Below, piece by piece: positions 1 through 10,522 of a stretch of DNA of 58,757 bases. A program made the position numbers and the translations under genes. Position 1 is the stretch's first letter, and every line of letters starts with the position of its first letter. Source of the DNA: Parachlorella kessleri (taxonomy: Eukaryota > Chlorophyta > Trebouxiophyceae > Chlorellales > Chlorellaceae); NCBI GenBank assembly GCA_001598975.1, contig BBXU01000526.1, positions 1 through 58,757 on the forward strand. The letters run 5' to 3'. Below the pieces are notes generated by a model, which made no database searches, was not told where the DNA came from, and saw nothing but the letters and a program-made list of their open reading frames with translations.

Positions 1-10
1 CTCCTCGCGT

Positions 11-39
11 GCCCCCCCCCCCCCCCCCCGCCCCCCCCA
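11..39. repeat. Poly-C tract
   Basis: A run of about 28 C interrupted by one G. On the minus strand it is a G run. It is a potential length-variable or misassembled site. Confidence 0.9.
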
Positions 40-251
40 GCGAAACAACACCATGGAAACCACTTTCTTGATGTGGTTTAGAAAGCAGAGGTGCTGTAGC
101 TGGTCGAGTCATGGGCTGGCGAGCCCTGCTTCCTGACCTGCTGACATTGCAGGTCAGTCCTAGCCAGTTGGGCGGGTGACCAGCTGCCATCGATGCAATG
201 GGTGTTGACTGCCTGTGTGTGCGTGAAGGGTCGACTTTTCCTCTGGCTGCA

Positions 252-1085
252 GGTAGACTCCAGCAGCATCAGCACCGCCCCCCTGGTGGCATGCATAGGT
301 GAGCCATTTTAGTTCATCATGCTCGCATCGTGCTACCACAAGTGTCGTGATGTGGGCGACAGGTGCCAGCTGCCAGAATGCATAGCTGAACATCGATGGC
401 CATTGGCAGCTATGATTCCAGCAGCATGATATACGATCAAAGGCAGCGTTGCTGCTTGCTTCATTCTGTGCAGGTAACAGTCATGACATTGGGCGGCAGA
501 TCGTGGATTACACGGAGGAGGCCAAGTGCGAGTCAGTGGTGATGGGTAGTCGCGGGCTGGGCCTGGGCAAGCGAGCGTTGCTAGGGGTGAGTCATGTGAT
601 GAGCCAAAGACAAGGTGTCTTGGCACCATTGTCACTCTGTTGTTTCTGGCTGGGGAGAAGCCATGTCCAGTGCGCAGTACTGCACTGTGTCATGGTGTGA
701 TGCTTATGTCACGAGACCGTAGTTGATTTCAGTTTGGACTAGTCGCAAACCGAGCTGTTGGCATGTGCTGCAGGTGTTTGGTTTGGGCTCAGTGAGCGAA
801 TACGTGGTGAAGCATGCAGGTGACAGGATGCCTCCCCTGCCTGTGTTGTTGCTTGGTTGTTGCTTCTTTTGCGGCTCGTATTGCCGGCTGGGTGCAAGCC
901 TGCCCGAACAAGAGCCGCCTTGTCAAGGAGCTTGTTAGCACCTTGTCACGCGGGTCTCGTTGCCAGCTTGCCAGTCAAGACGAAGCCCTGTTCCTCCCCC
1001 CACATGCGCAATCTCCTGCTTGCCTGCAGGCTGCAACGTGATTGTACACAAGAGCCCCTTGGCAGCCCAGACTACTGCCAAGTAG
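252..1085 (+). CDS. Universal stress protein (USP) domain protein, 3' exons only
   Basis: Four exons can be read: 252-297, 474-586, 774-819 and 1030-1085 (TAG). All have GT-AG borders and compatible phases. Spliced together they give the C-terminal half of a USP fold. A helix is followed by the nucleotide-binding signature MGSRGLG, then LLG, then FGLGSVSEYVVKHA, and the closing strand CNVIVHKSP. This Gly-x2-Gly-x9-Gly(Ser/Thr) pattern is typical of ATP-binding USPA-like proteins, which act as small soluble stress-response proteins. The protein ends 10 residues after that strand, as expected for a single-domain USP. The 5' exons with the first beta-strand and its Asp must lie left of the window. 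Positions 1-251 hold a poly-C run and no exon I can support. The family call is firm; the substrate and exact role are not known. Confidence 0.88.
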
Positions 1086-2233
1086 AGTATTTGGCTTGTG
1101 CATATGATGATATGAAGGCCAGGCAGGACTTGCTGGAGGTACAAGTACCGACAGTTGGCAAGCTGACAGCACTGCAAGGCCTCCGTGAGTATTCGACCGC
1201 GCTTCAGCAGTCCCCGTGGGGTGGTTTGAAGGCACCAGCCTGCCGTGTGTGTCGTTGAGGGCGGGGTTCTGGCCATTGTTACGGCGTACCTGTCTTGCAG
1301 GTGCCCGACAGTTGGGCGTGACGAGGGCTAGTACGGCATGCGGTGTCAAGGGGCATGCTGTTTGTCAATGTCGAGTGGTGTGTCAAGAACCACAGCAACT
1401 TCTGCGCTTCTCTCTGCTGGCTGACACCGGGTAGGCATATGTATGCCGAATTTATGCGCAGAGCAGGCTTGCATGGTGAAATCATCTTATCAGAACTAGT
1501 GTGCATATTGACTGCCTTACAATTCCTCCAATGCCACTGCAAGTCAGCTGCAGGACATCTGCAGCATGGTGATGTGCCTCCATGTAGGTCGAGCGTATCT
1601 CTGGTTGGGGTGGTGAGCATGTAGGGATTGTTTGGTGGTGATTTCACATCCTAGGTGAATGCAGCATGTGGACAGCTGTTGGTGACTCGCAACACACAGC
1701 AATTGTAAGTGAGTCAAAGTGGGCGTGAGAAAGCAATATACTATTAGGCGACACCCTTTGATGTATTGACGATCGCACTACCTGTCACCAACATCACAAT
1801 CATCATTTACTAACAAGGGAGTGTTGCAAGTAGTCTAGTGTTTTCACAGCCACCTAACCCCTCTCTAAGAAGTACCTGCCTCTACATAGGTTGTAATATG
1901 TTACTATCAGTGTTGCGCCATTGAGTGGATCGCTGTGATGCTTGCATCGAATGCACGCTGAAACACGCTGTGGTGGTGGCAGGCATGAAAGGGGATCAGC
2001 CAATCCAGCCGCCAGATGGTGTTGGATTCCAGGGATCTGGCGCCTCCACCGTGGCAGATATGATGGACGACCACACTTGCACAACAGATGACCTCAAACC
2101 TAATCTCTCCTTCGGATACAGATCCAGGAGACTCCAACTGCCTTGGGCATGCGCCCTGCTTGCAAACTGTACCTCATCTACAGGTGTACACTAGGACTGG
2201 CAAGTTGTCACAGGCTCCAGTTGCCTGCCTGAC
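1086..2233. other. 3' UTR and spacer between USP and lipase genes
   Basis: No convincing separate gene is seen. A TGTAA motif at 1704-1708 could be the USP polyadenylation signal, with a 3' UTR of about 620 nt. An open stretch from an ATG at 1985 to a GT donor at 2184 is phase-compatible with the lipase reading frame through an acceptor at 2240 (57-nt intron). It may therefore be a 5' coding exon of the lipase. Confidence 0.5.
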
Positions 2234-5200
2234 ATGGCAGCGATCGGAAGGGCTGCACACCGTCTAGTCTCCTCGGGGTTCAAAGGCATCAGCTTCACAG
2301 CCGTCCGCCTCTCAAACCTTGGAGCTCGACTTGCCTATGCAACAGGTGGGAAAGGCTCCTTTTAAAAACGCACTATTCTGTTCTTGTCAAACTTGCAGAT
2401 TTCTCAGGTAGTGCAGAGAAGGGCACCTGTCTGGCAAAGGCACTAGCATCAACCCAGTTAGGTCAGCCCCCTGCTGCAGTGGAAGGGCTGGCTTTCGCCT
2501 TCGGCAGGCGTGGCGGCACGGTGATCTTAAGTGCTGAGCTTCTAGTGCTATCCTACCATGCTGGTCCCCGACGGGCTCTTAATACCGCACTGGGAGCGCT
2601 CATAGCGTGCGCGCTTGGCAGGGCGCTATGGGTCCTAGGGCACAACTTCTGGCACCACCCTGACATCGAGACGCTGCCAGATATCTGGGACTGGGAACCC
2701 AAGGGGGATGCATACCAGAGCAGCGCGTGGCATGTGCTGCGAACGCTGGTACGGACTGCAGACAGGTGGGTGGGCGACATAGCTAGGCTGGTTTAGAGGG
2801 GCTTTGATGGTCACCTTCATCCCTGGCGTTTGATGGAGCAAATCTTCAAGGGTGACCTGAGGAGCACTGCCTCTTCCCAGCGCCTACCTTAGCTTGCATT
2901 CTCCTGCCACTATTGTACGTGACCAAAGTGCCCGCGTGCTATGTGCAGGGTGCGCAAGGAGAATCCCCGCCTGGACCAGATCCTCTCCCTGGATACCCTG
3001 CAGCCCGCCGAGCTAGCCCTCAGGCTTTACTACCTCTACACCCAGGAGGAGGACTCACCAGCACCCTACAGCTTCCAGCAGGCAGCTCTGGCTAGCTGGG
3101 ATAGCGCCGCTTCCCTGGATGTGACCAACAGCCCTAGCAGCACGAAGGCTAGGGGTGGCGGTGACGGTTGCGGCACTGCTGATGTAGAGCGTCTGCCCCC
3201 TGGCGCCGCCACCTCTGGGGCCACTGCCTCCGCTGTCAGTGATGCAGCCAGCCCCAGTGCAGCTGAAGACGGCCGTGAAGACGGTGGCAGCCAGGGAGTA
3301 GCCGCTCTAGAAAGGTCCAGTTCCTCGGTGCTGCTAAAGGAGTCAGCCAAGGCAGATGAGGAGGACTGCCAGGAGGTGGAGCCAGTGCCTGATGAGCTCA
3401 TGGAGCAGCTGGAATACTACCGACCCCTGACCTGCCTGCTGTACGAGTGCTGGGACGACGAGGCGCTGTCGCGGGAGCTGGCTAAGGAAGGCAGGTCATG
3501 AATACTCTTGCATGTCACTTGCCACCAGGCAGAGTAGCAGGGGGTCTACCACCGCCGCGCTGGTGCCCACTAGGCAGGCTTGCCTGTCTGCTCTGGACCT
3601 TCTAATCAGCAGTGCCTTAGCGAATGCTGCGAATCAGACACCAGCCTGCCTATTTGCATGTGTACGAGGCACACTGTGAAGACCACCCGTGTAGCTTTCC
3701 GGCATCAGGGCGCCTCAGCATGTGTGGCATGCAGGGTATGCCCTGGCCTTTGCCTCCTATGAGTCAGACCTCACCTCAGGTAGCCCCTCATTCTACCTGA
3801 GCGTCCATGAGGAGAAGAAAGAAGTCCTGCTGTCGGTATGTTGCTGAAGTTTCCTGCCAAGACTGCCTTACTTCTTTGGTCACTTGGAAGGTATTAGTAT
3901 GGGCCAGTACTGCCAGTAGTACAGATCTGAGAGTGAGAGGCGAACTGTACTGGCAGGGTTGACGTGGGAAATCATGGGCAGTCGTTGTGTATAGTGCTGT
4001 GTCAGTGGTGGAGGAGTTATGTCTCCATAGCGTCCTAACTGCCATGGTCAGTTTGCACCAGTGGTATGTATTGTCGCAGTTGCCCGTTGCCCAACTGTGA
4101 CAGACCACCTTTAGGAACGCTTTCAATATGTGGACCCTGAGTTGGGCCAGTGCGGCTGATCCCTAGATGCGTTACGTCAGCTCACCTGTGTTCCAGTCAC
4201 ACTTGAAATATATAACGCAACTGCAGAAGCAGCGGAGGTTGTGCAGCTTTGTGAACTGTTAAAGCGTCTGGGTGCCTTGCTGCTGCCCCTGGTCATGTAG
4301 CCAGCAATATGATGTCACATGCAGGTGCGGGGAACCTTTTCGCCTGAGGACGTGTTTACCGACCTCCTAGCAGCAGGCAAGAAAAGCCAGCAGTCAAGAA
4401 TGCAGTTGTGCCATATCTCGCAACCATTGCCTTGCCTGTTAGCCTTTGAGGTGCACTTGCCTTCAATAGTCAGTGTATGGTTGTGGTGTCCTAAGACCCC
4501 TGCTCTGCAATGCTGAGGCATACCGTAGCAGCCCAGCAGTACCTCAGTATGGCATCCCTCCTCCCCCACCCCTCCTGGGCTACTGCAGGCGCCCTGCTGA
4601 AGGGGACCTCCTACTACTGTCACACGGGCATGTGCAAGGGGGCCATGGTGCTCTCCAGCAGGGTGTCAGACCTCCTAGCGGCAGCTGAAGCCCAGGGTGC
4701 GTGGCTTGGAGCTACCTGACACTGCGGCAGAGCTAGGAGCTGCCATTAGCTGTCACTACCTCGTTGCGCACTCACCCGCAAAGCCACTCAGCGACTGTAG
4801 TGGGGAGTGCTAGCACTTGCATGAGATGAGATATGAGATATGCTGTATCAGCCGGCCGTTGCCAGCGCTTGACAGATTGCTCAGCGTGTTCCTGGGCCCA
4901 AAACTGTTCGCGATGATGCTGCCTAGTGTTGTCCTGCGAGCCATACTGGGTAGCTGGTCTTGTTGAACTGCTCGCCGTGTCTTGTGCAGGCTTTACTACT
5001 GAGCAGGGGGGGCCTTCCACCCGCTAACTGAGTCCCCATGGTCCCTTTGCTGCCCGCCTGCAATCTGACCTGCTTGCACTTTGACTGCCGCTCTTTGCCC
5101 ACTGCAGGCTTCACCATAACGCTGGTGGGCCACTCGCTGGGTGCGGGTGTGGTGGCCATCCTGGCCTGCACCCTGAAAGACAGGGGCCTGAAGAAGCTGC

Positions 5201-6659
5201 GCTGCTACGCCTACGAGACGCCGGCGTGCATGGGGAAGGACCTGGCGGAGAGCTGTGCCGGTGAGTCCCTAGCAGCGCTGACGGACGTGCAGCTAGTAGC
5301 AAGCATCACCCGTAAGTCTCAAGCAGCCTCGAAGCCTGAGCTGTGGATCCCCAACTGTACAGCGTGGGTTTCGGTGATGATGTCACCTTGCTGTAGGGTG
5401 AATGTTCGAGGGATGGGCTCTCTTCATCCAAGATTGCGTCCTGAAGCACCATGCATGCTTGGGCTGGCAGAGGGCTGCCTCTGGCATGAAAGTGCAGACC
5501 CCTTGGAGCATCTCTACCACCTCACATTGTTGCTTGAAATGTGTGCAGACATTGTGGTCTCGACCTGTATCGGCGACGACATCGTGCCCCGCATGTGCCC
5601 TGAGATCTTTGCCAGGCACGTCGCGCTGTTCTTCCGCTACCCCTGTTGTAGCCTGCCCATGTGTAGTAGCTCATGGCCGCAGATGGTGAAATTTTGGTTG
5701 TTTACGCATGTTGTCGTACGTATATGCCCCTGGGCGATCTGCCTATCCATCTTGGCTTCAACCTGGGCTTCAGATCCGACTTACAATCGTACCTGGCCTA
5801 CAATGCTCTTACTAGCCTTGCCCTTAGCAGGGGTTGGTTGGCAGCTAGCAGGCTCGTCCCAGGCGCATTCTGCATCCAGTCCTGTCCGTACAGCTCAACT
5901 CTCACTCCCTGCTCGCACGACCGGCCACCCATGCTCATAGCAGGCTCGCCCTGCCTGCAATGCAGGTTCCTGGAGCAGCTGGGGAACTTTGACTACAAGG
6001 AGGAGGCAGAGAAGCGTGGCGGCCTGCCCATGGCCCTGTCTGTTATCCAGCACCTCTCCCAGTTGTTCAGCAACGATAAAGCCAACGACGGTAATGGTAC
6101 CAACGGCGGCGGCGGCGATACGCAGACCACCGCCATGCTGCAGGACGCGGCCGAGGCGGTGCGCGACACTGCGCCACAGAAAGCTTGTGAGAAGCAGGTG
6201 CTGCCGCAGGAAGGCGAGGGGGCGGATGACTGCACCCAGTACGATCCCTACATGCCTGGGCGGGTGGTGTTCATCTACAGGCTGCCCCCAGAGTCTAGTC
6301 CTGATGAGGAGGCTGGCAAAGAGGAGGGCAGTGCTGATGGTGGTGGGAATGGCGCGGCCGGCAGCGACCGCCCTGGTGACGGGCATGAGGCTGGTGCCAG
6401 CCGGCACCGGGCACTGCAGAAGGCAGCATCTGTGGCCCCTGCCGGCGAGAAGGAGATAGCGCTGGTGGCAGAGGAGCTTGAGAAGTCGACGGTGTCCGTG
6501 CCGGTTCAGCCTGCTGGGAGGGTGCTGCTGCGGCCGTGCCACTCAGTGCTGCGCAACATCCGCCTCACTGAGTACATGCTTACCGACCACTTCATCGACA
6601 GCGCATTTGCCATTGCAGCGCTGTCTGTCACGCAGCTGGCTGGAGCTCTGGACAGCTGA
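2234..6659 (+). CDS. Class 3 lipase, sn1-specific diacylglycerol lipase type
   Basis: Nine exons keep one frame: 2234-2345, 2480-2765, 2949-3490, 3735-3835, 4325-4376, 4589-4696, 5108-5260, 5549-5615 and 5966-6659 (TGA), about 704 aa. The nucleophile elbow GHSLGAG has Ser near residue 410. It follows a block resembling the lipase-3 core (SFYLSVHEEKKEVLLSVRGT, then HTGMCKGAM). The acid residue is likely in CIGDDIVPR. The His is likely in LTDHFID near the C-terminus. This order matches DAG lipase alpha/beta and plant lipase-3 enzymes, which hydrolyse acylglycerols at membranes. Hydrophobic stretches in exon 2 suggest membrane association. Acidic low-complexity inserts sit in exons 3 and 9. Three introns appear to use GC donors (3491, 4377, 5616). 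The start is uncertain: an upstream exon from ATG 1985 and a 9-nt microexon at 2399-2407 are both in phase. Confidence 0.9.
5859..5942 (+). repeat. Dispersed repeat family, copy 1 (diverged)
   Basis: This segment lies in the last lipase intron. It shares the blocks GCATTCTGCATCCAG, CTCCCTG, TCGCACGA and CCACCCATGCT, in the same order, with copies at 20758, 35931, 57171 and others. It is about 84 bp and on the plus strand. No terminal inverted repeat is obvious. Confidence 0.65.
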
Positions 6660-7157
6660 GGGCCACTTTGGGACGGTCGTACTGAAAAGTGCAGTGTTTC
6701 TATCCGCTTCTTCTTCCCTCTAGTATCGTGTGTGCGTAGTGAGACCCACATCTCTTACCTCTTCTTCTTGTATACTAGTGGGCGTGAGGGCACTGAGCTG
6801 GATGCAAGGCAACAGGGCGTGTATATAAGTGGCATGGGGGGGATGTAAGGCAACACTGGCGGCAACTTTGGCAACATGACATGTCCAAGTCCCTTTGTAA
6901 GAAGCTGGAGTGCCCAGTGCGCCTAGAGGTACCCCCCACTTGCAACTTCGTTAGCGGTCAGAAGTCAAACTTGTTGGCGGGAGGGTTACAATGGGTGCGA
7001 TTCCATGCGCTATTTGCGACAATTACTCGTACTTACGACGTTCAGCCACTGCTCTACGTGCAGACATATGCTCACGCAAAGTGGCATGAAGGATCTAGGC
7101 AGCCTAGGTAGCCCGTGCCAGGGGTTATAACCGCAGGCGGGTGGAGAACTATAGAGC
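6660..7157. other. Lipase 3' UTR and DMT transporter promoter region
   Basis: No gene is seen. A TGTAA motif at 6844-6848, 185 nt after the lipase stop, is the best polyadenylation candidate. A second TGTAA occurs near 6895. Confidence 0.5.
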
Positions 7158-9703
7158 ATGGCGGAGCTGAGAGGCGGAAAGCATCTCAACACGCAGGGAC
7201 CAAGGCACCACTATGGTGACCAGGGGGACAGCCCTGTCATGGCTCGGCTTGAGAATGGCAATAGTTTATTCGACAAAGTCGTTGAACTCCAAGCGACCAC
7301 CGCCTCCAAGAGCCCCAACTCCACAGGCGGCAATGGAGTTCTCATAAAGCAGAGGCCAAGGCTGCAGGAACGGGGTGCCAACGGCTGGCGGGCGCTGCAA
7401 AATGTGTTTCGCCGGTTGTTCACCCCGCGGCTCCGTGGCTTGGTGCTGTTGAACTTGGTAAGTGCCCTCCAAAGGCTACCTTGGCGGACCTCTGCCTTGC
7501 AGGCCGTGCCGTCCCACTGGTAAGCCACGCCGCCAGGGGCAGCACTTGACGGAGTGGGACTATACAACCTTTAGCTGCGACAGCGTTCTGCTGTCAACAG
7601 AACAGCGGTCTGCAGCCTTGCTATGGCAACATATGGAGGCCCCGCCACTGTGCAGGTCATGCTGGCTTGTGCCAGCTCCTTTGTTGTGTTGAAAGAAGGC
7701 CAGAACAACCTGGACCCCTTTGTTTTCAGCAGCCTGCGATTTGTCATTGCGGCGCTGGCCTTCACCCCCATCCTGCGAGGCGGCGTGTTAAAAGACCCTA
7801 ATATAGTGCGAGGCGGCATTGAAATAGGCATCTGGGCTGCAGGAGGTGAGCCTGTCATGCACTGTGGGACGGCTCGCTTGTCACAGATGTTCTGCTTGGG
7901 GTGCAACGCCTTGTGGGAGCTGCACTGTTACCATATATTCACCTTTTATGTTTGAGGTTTGCGTAAGGCCGACAAGTAGATTGCCTGACACCTGATTTGC
8001 CTGACGAGTAATGGTAGCGATGGCAGGTGCAGATAGAGAACAAGTCACATCTTCGCACAGAGTGCTACTGAGTGACTGGCCTGCAACTCAACTGACTAAT
8101 GTGTGACCGTAACCTTACCTGCAGGGTACCTCACGCAAAGCGTGGGCATGGTTACTGCTGAGGCCAGCCGCGGCGCCTTCCTGAATGGCCTCACAGTAGT
8201 GGTGGTGCCCGTCTGCGCCGGGCTGGCCGGCAGCGGTGTGAAGCGCACAACCTGGGCTGCTGTGGCCGTGGCGTTGGCGGGGATATATCTGTTGGAGGGC
8301 AGCGGCTCCCCACCCACGTGGGGCGACTTCTGGAACTTTGCCAGCGCGGTGCTGTTCAGCTTGCAGGTGGGTGGGGGATGTGGGGTGGGTCATGAAGGTT
8401 GTCGCGCGGTGCTTTTCAGTTTGCAGGTGGGTGGGGGATGTGGGGGGTGTCAGGAAGGTCGTCGGCGGATAGGGATCTGGCACCCTGATGCAGGGCAGCC
8501 TATCCGAAAGGGGTGCATTATTGTGATAGCTAGTCCTTTCAAGGGGCCCAGAACACACCCATACCGGCTGCCGGGGCTGCACATGTTTTGAGCATGGAAA
8601 CAACTGCCCCAAGCAGCAACCGCCCACCGCCTGCTGTGCCCTGCAGATCTTTCGGACGGAGCATTACACCAAGACCTACTCTGCGCGAGCAGGTCTCTCA
8701 ATGATGGCTGTAGCCCTCTTGGTGATAGCAGCCCTGTCGTTGCTCTCAATGATAGTGGCCTTCCCCGTGAAGGCCCTCTACTTTGTGCGGCGGCCCTCTG
8801 TCCTTGCAAGGCTGTTACTAGAGACAAGGTGGGTCGAAGAAGTCCATGCTGGTTTTGTCTTGGATGCACTTTCTCATGACTGTCCTACACCATGTCGTGG
8901 GTTGCGAGAGGGCTGCTGGAGTCGGTGGTGGTAATGGTGGTGGTGGTGGTGGTGGTGGTGTGGGGGGGGGAGACTGCTGGGGGGCGCCGGCACGGCTGTT
9001 GTAGGATGGCCGTGACTAAGACGACTGCCCTGAATGTCCCCTCGTATCCTGGGTCTGCATCTCTCTCTGCCTTGCGCTCGGGCGCCCCAGCAGAATGCGT
9101 GTGCCTGTGTCCCGTGCTGGCAGGCCTCGTCATGTTTGTGGTGCAGTGCTGCAGGTTGCCGTGGCTAGAAATACTTTACTTGGGGATCGGCGTGACTGAT
9201 GGCGGGCTGTGGGCAGAGGTGAGTCAACAAGGGTGCAATTGCTGGGTGAGCGCAGCGGCCGCTTGATGGCAGGCGCTGGGTTCGATGCCACTCCACCCAA
9301 TACCTGGTGCTTATGCCAGTAAGCAGCTGATGCTCGGTGACGATGATTTTGGCTGAGATGGCGGAAGTGGGTGGCCCTGCCTGCAGCAACCCTTCTCCGA
9401 TCCCAGCCACAACTCTCCTCAATACCTGACATGCCTTTTGTGCAGGTGTATGCTCTGCAAGATGTATCATCAATTGAGGCGGCATTTGTGTACACATTAG
9501 AGCCCGTGGCAGGCGCGGCGCTCGCCTATGTGGCGCTTGGGGAGCGGTGGGGTCCCTCAGGTTGGGTGGGGGCTGCGCTGATCATCGCCAGCAATGTGGT
9601 CACTCAACTGTACGGGGTGACAGATGATGGCCATCACCACCATCAGCAACCAATAGCAGAGCCACCACCTGGCTTGGGAAAAGGGAGCCTAGATAAGGAA
9701 TGA
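7158..9703 (+). CDS. EamA/DMT-superfamily transporter (10 TM type)
   Basis: Six exons: 7158-7457, 7656-7845, 8125-8366, 8647-8828, 9155-9218 and 9446-9703 (TGA), about 411 aa with consistent phases. A soluble N-terminus of about 95 residues is followed by two EamA repeats. The first shows SFVVLKEG, DPFVFSSLRF and SRGAFLNGL. The second shows VSSIEAAFVYTLEPVAGA and LGERWGPSGWVGAALI. The sequence EAAxxYxLEPV-GExW is the hallmark of the second repeat of drug/metabolite exporters. The tail is hydrophilic with a His run (HHHHQQ). This family moves small metabolites across plastid, vacuolar or plasma membranes. The substrate and membrane cannot be inferred, and the N-terminus is not an obvious transit peptide. 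The intron after exon 3 begins with a 60-bp tandem copy of the exon end and donor. Confidence 0.92.
8344..8463 (+). repeat. 60-bp tandem duplication across an exon-intron border (DMT gene)
   Basis: Copy 1 (8344-8403) holds the last 23 nt of DMT exon 3 and its GT donor. Copy 2 (8404-8463) repeats the same layout inside the intron. Both contain GCAGGTGGGTGGGGGATGTG, and they differ at only a few positions elsewhere. The second copy keeps an intact donor. Confidence 0.92.
8923..8970 (+). repeat. GGT/GTG microsatellite with G run
   Basis: An intronic (GGT)n tract ends in a run of nine G residues, in the DMT intron after exon 4. It has quadruplex-forming potential on the plus (transcribed RNA) strand. 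Confidence 0.85.
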
Positions 9704-10522
9704 GTGAACCGTGACCCCACACGCTGCAGTGTGCAGCGACTTTGTATGTGCTTCAATTTTCCTTCCTTGTCTTTCTGCTGCTGTTTTCTGGCGGTATAGC
9801 CTTCATAACCGATTAGGAGGGTGGTGGCAGGTGTGACTTCGTGACCTCTTGCCTACTTGCGATTTTCATAATCAGCTGCTCCATGGAGGCTTGCTTCAAG
9901 GGTAGATACCATATAGTTGGACAAAGTGCAACCAATGCCTACATACAAACTGGCTGCATCAGATAAATTTGCTTTGGTGGGCACAAGCTGAGCTTCATCA
10001 AGCATCAGACGGGGTGCAGAGTTGCGAACCGTATGATGGCAGAACAAGTACAGGGACATCAATGCTATGTTCACCTGTTGCTACCATCCTCTGTGGAGGA
10101 TGGACTGGGTCTAGGGGCCAAGTTCAACTGTCAATTACGATGGCGGGCAGACCAGGCATCAGCTATTATCACTCTGAAAGCACTTCTCATGCTCACTTAG
10201 CAACGACCCAGTTACATCCCATATGCCTTCAAATCTCCTCCATAACATCATCTGCAGTGTGCCCTGCTCTTGTCATGCCAGCTCCTGCTTCCCCGGCGTC
10301 AATGCCAGGCCTTTCGTCTGTTTCCTGCACTCCATGCCCTCCACAACGTCAGTGTCACGACCGCTGCCTAGCTCCGCCTGCTACCCCCGATTTTGAAATC
10401 GCCAATAAGGGTCACTATCAAAAGGCCCTTCCGCTGCCCGCCAAGTCCCTCTGTGCGCGACAGCATACCCTCCATCGCCCCCAGCTGCTTGCCAACACCA
10501 ACCCCATACAAACCGCTGCAAG
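9704..10522. other. Convergent 3' region of DMT and acidic-protein genes
   Basis: These 819 bp between two converging stop codons should hold both 3' UTRs. A 262-residue open frame on the plus strand (9969-10757) overlaps the last exon of the minus-strand gene and has Cys/Pro/Ser-rich shadow-like composition. I do not call it. Confidence 0.5.

Noticed and set aside
5895..6542. 215-residue minus-strand frame
   Set aside because: Antisense shadow of the last lipase exon; no family features.
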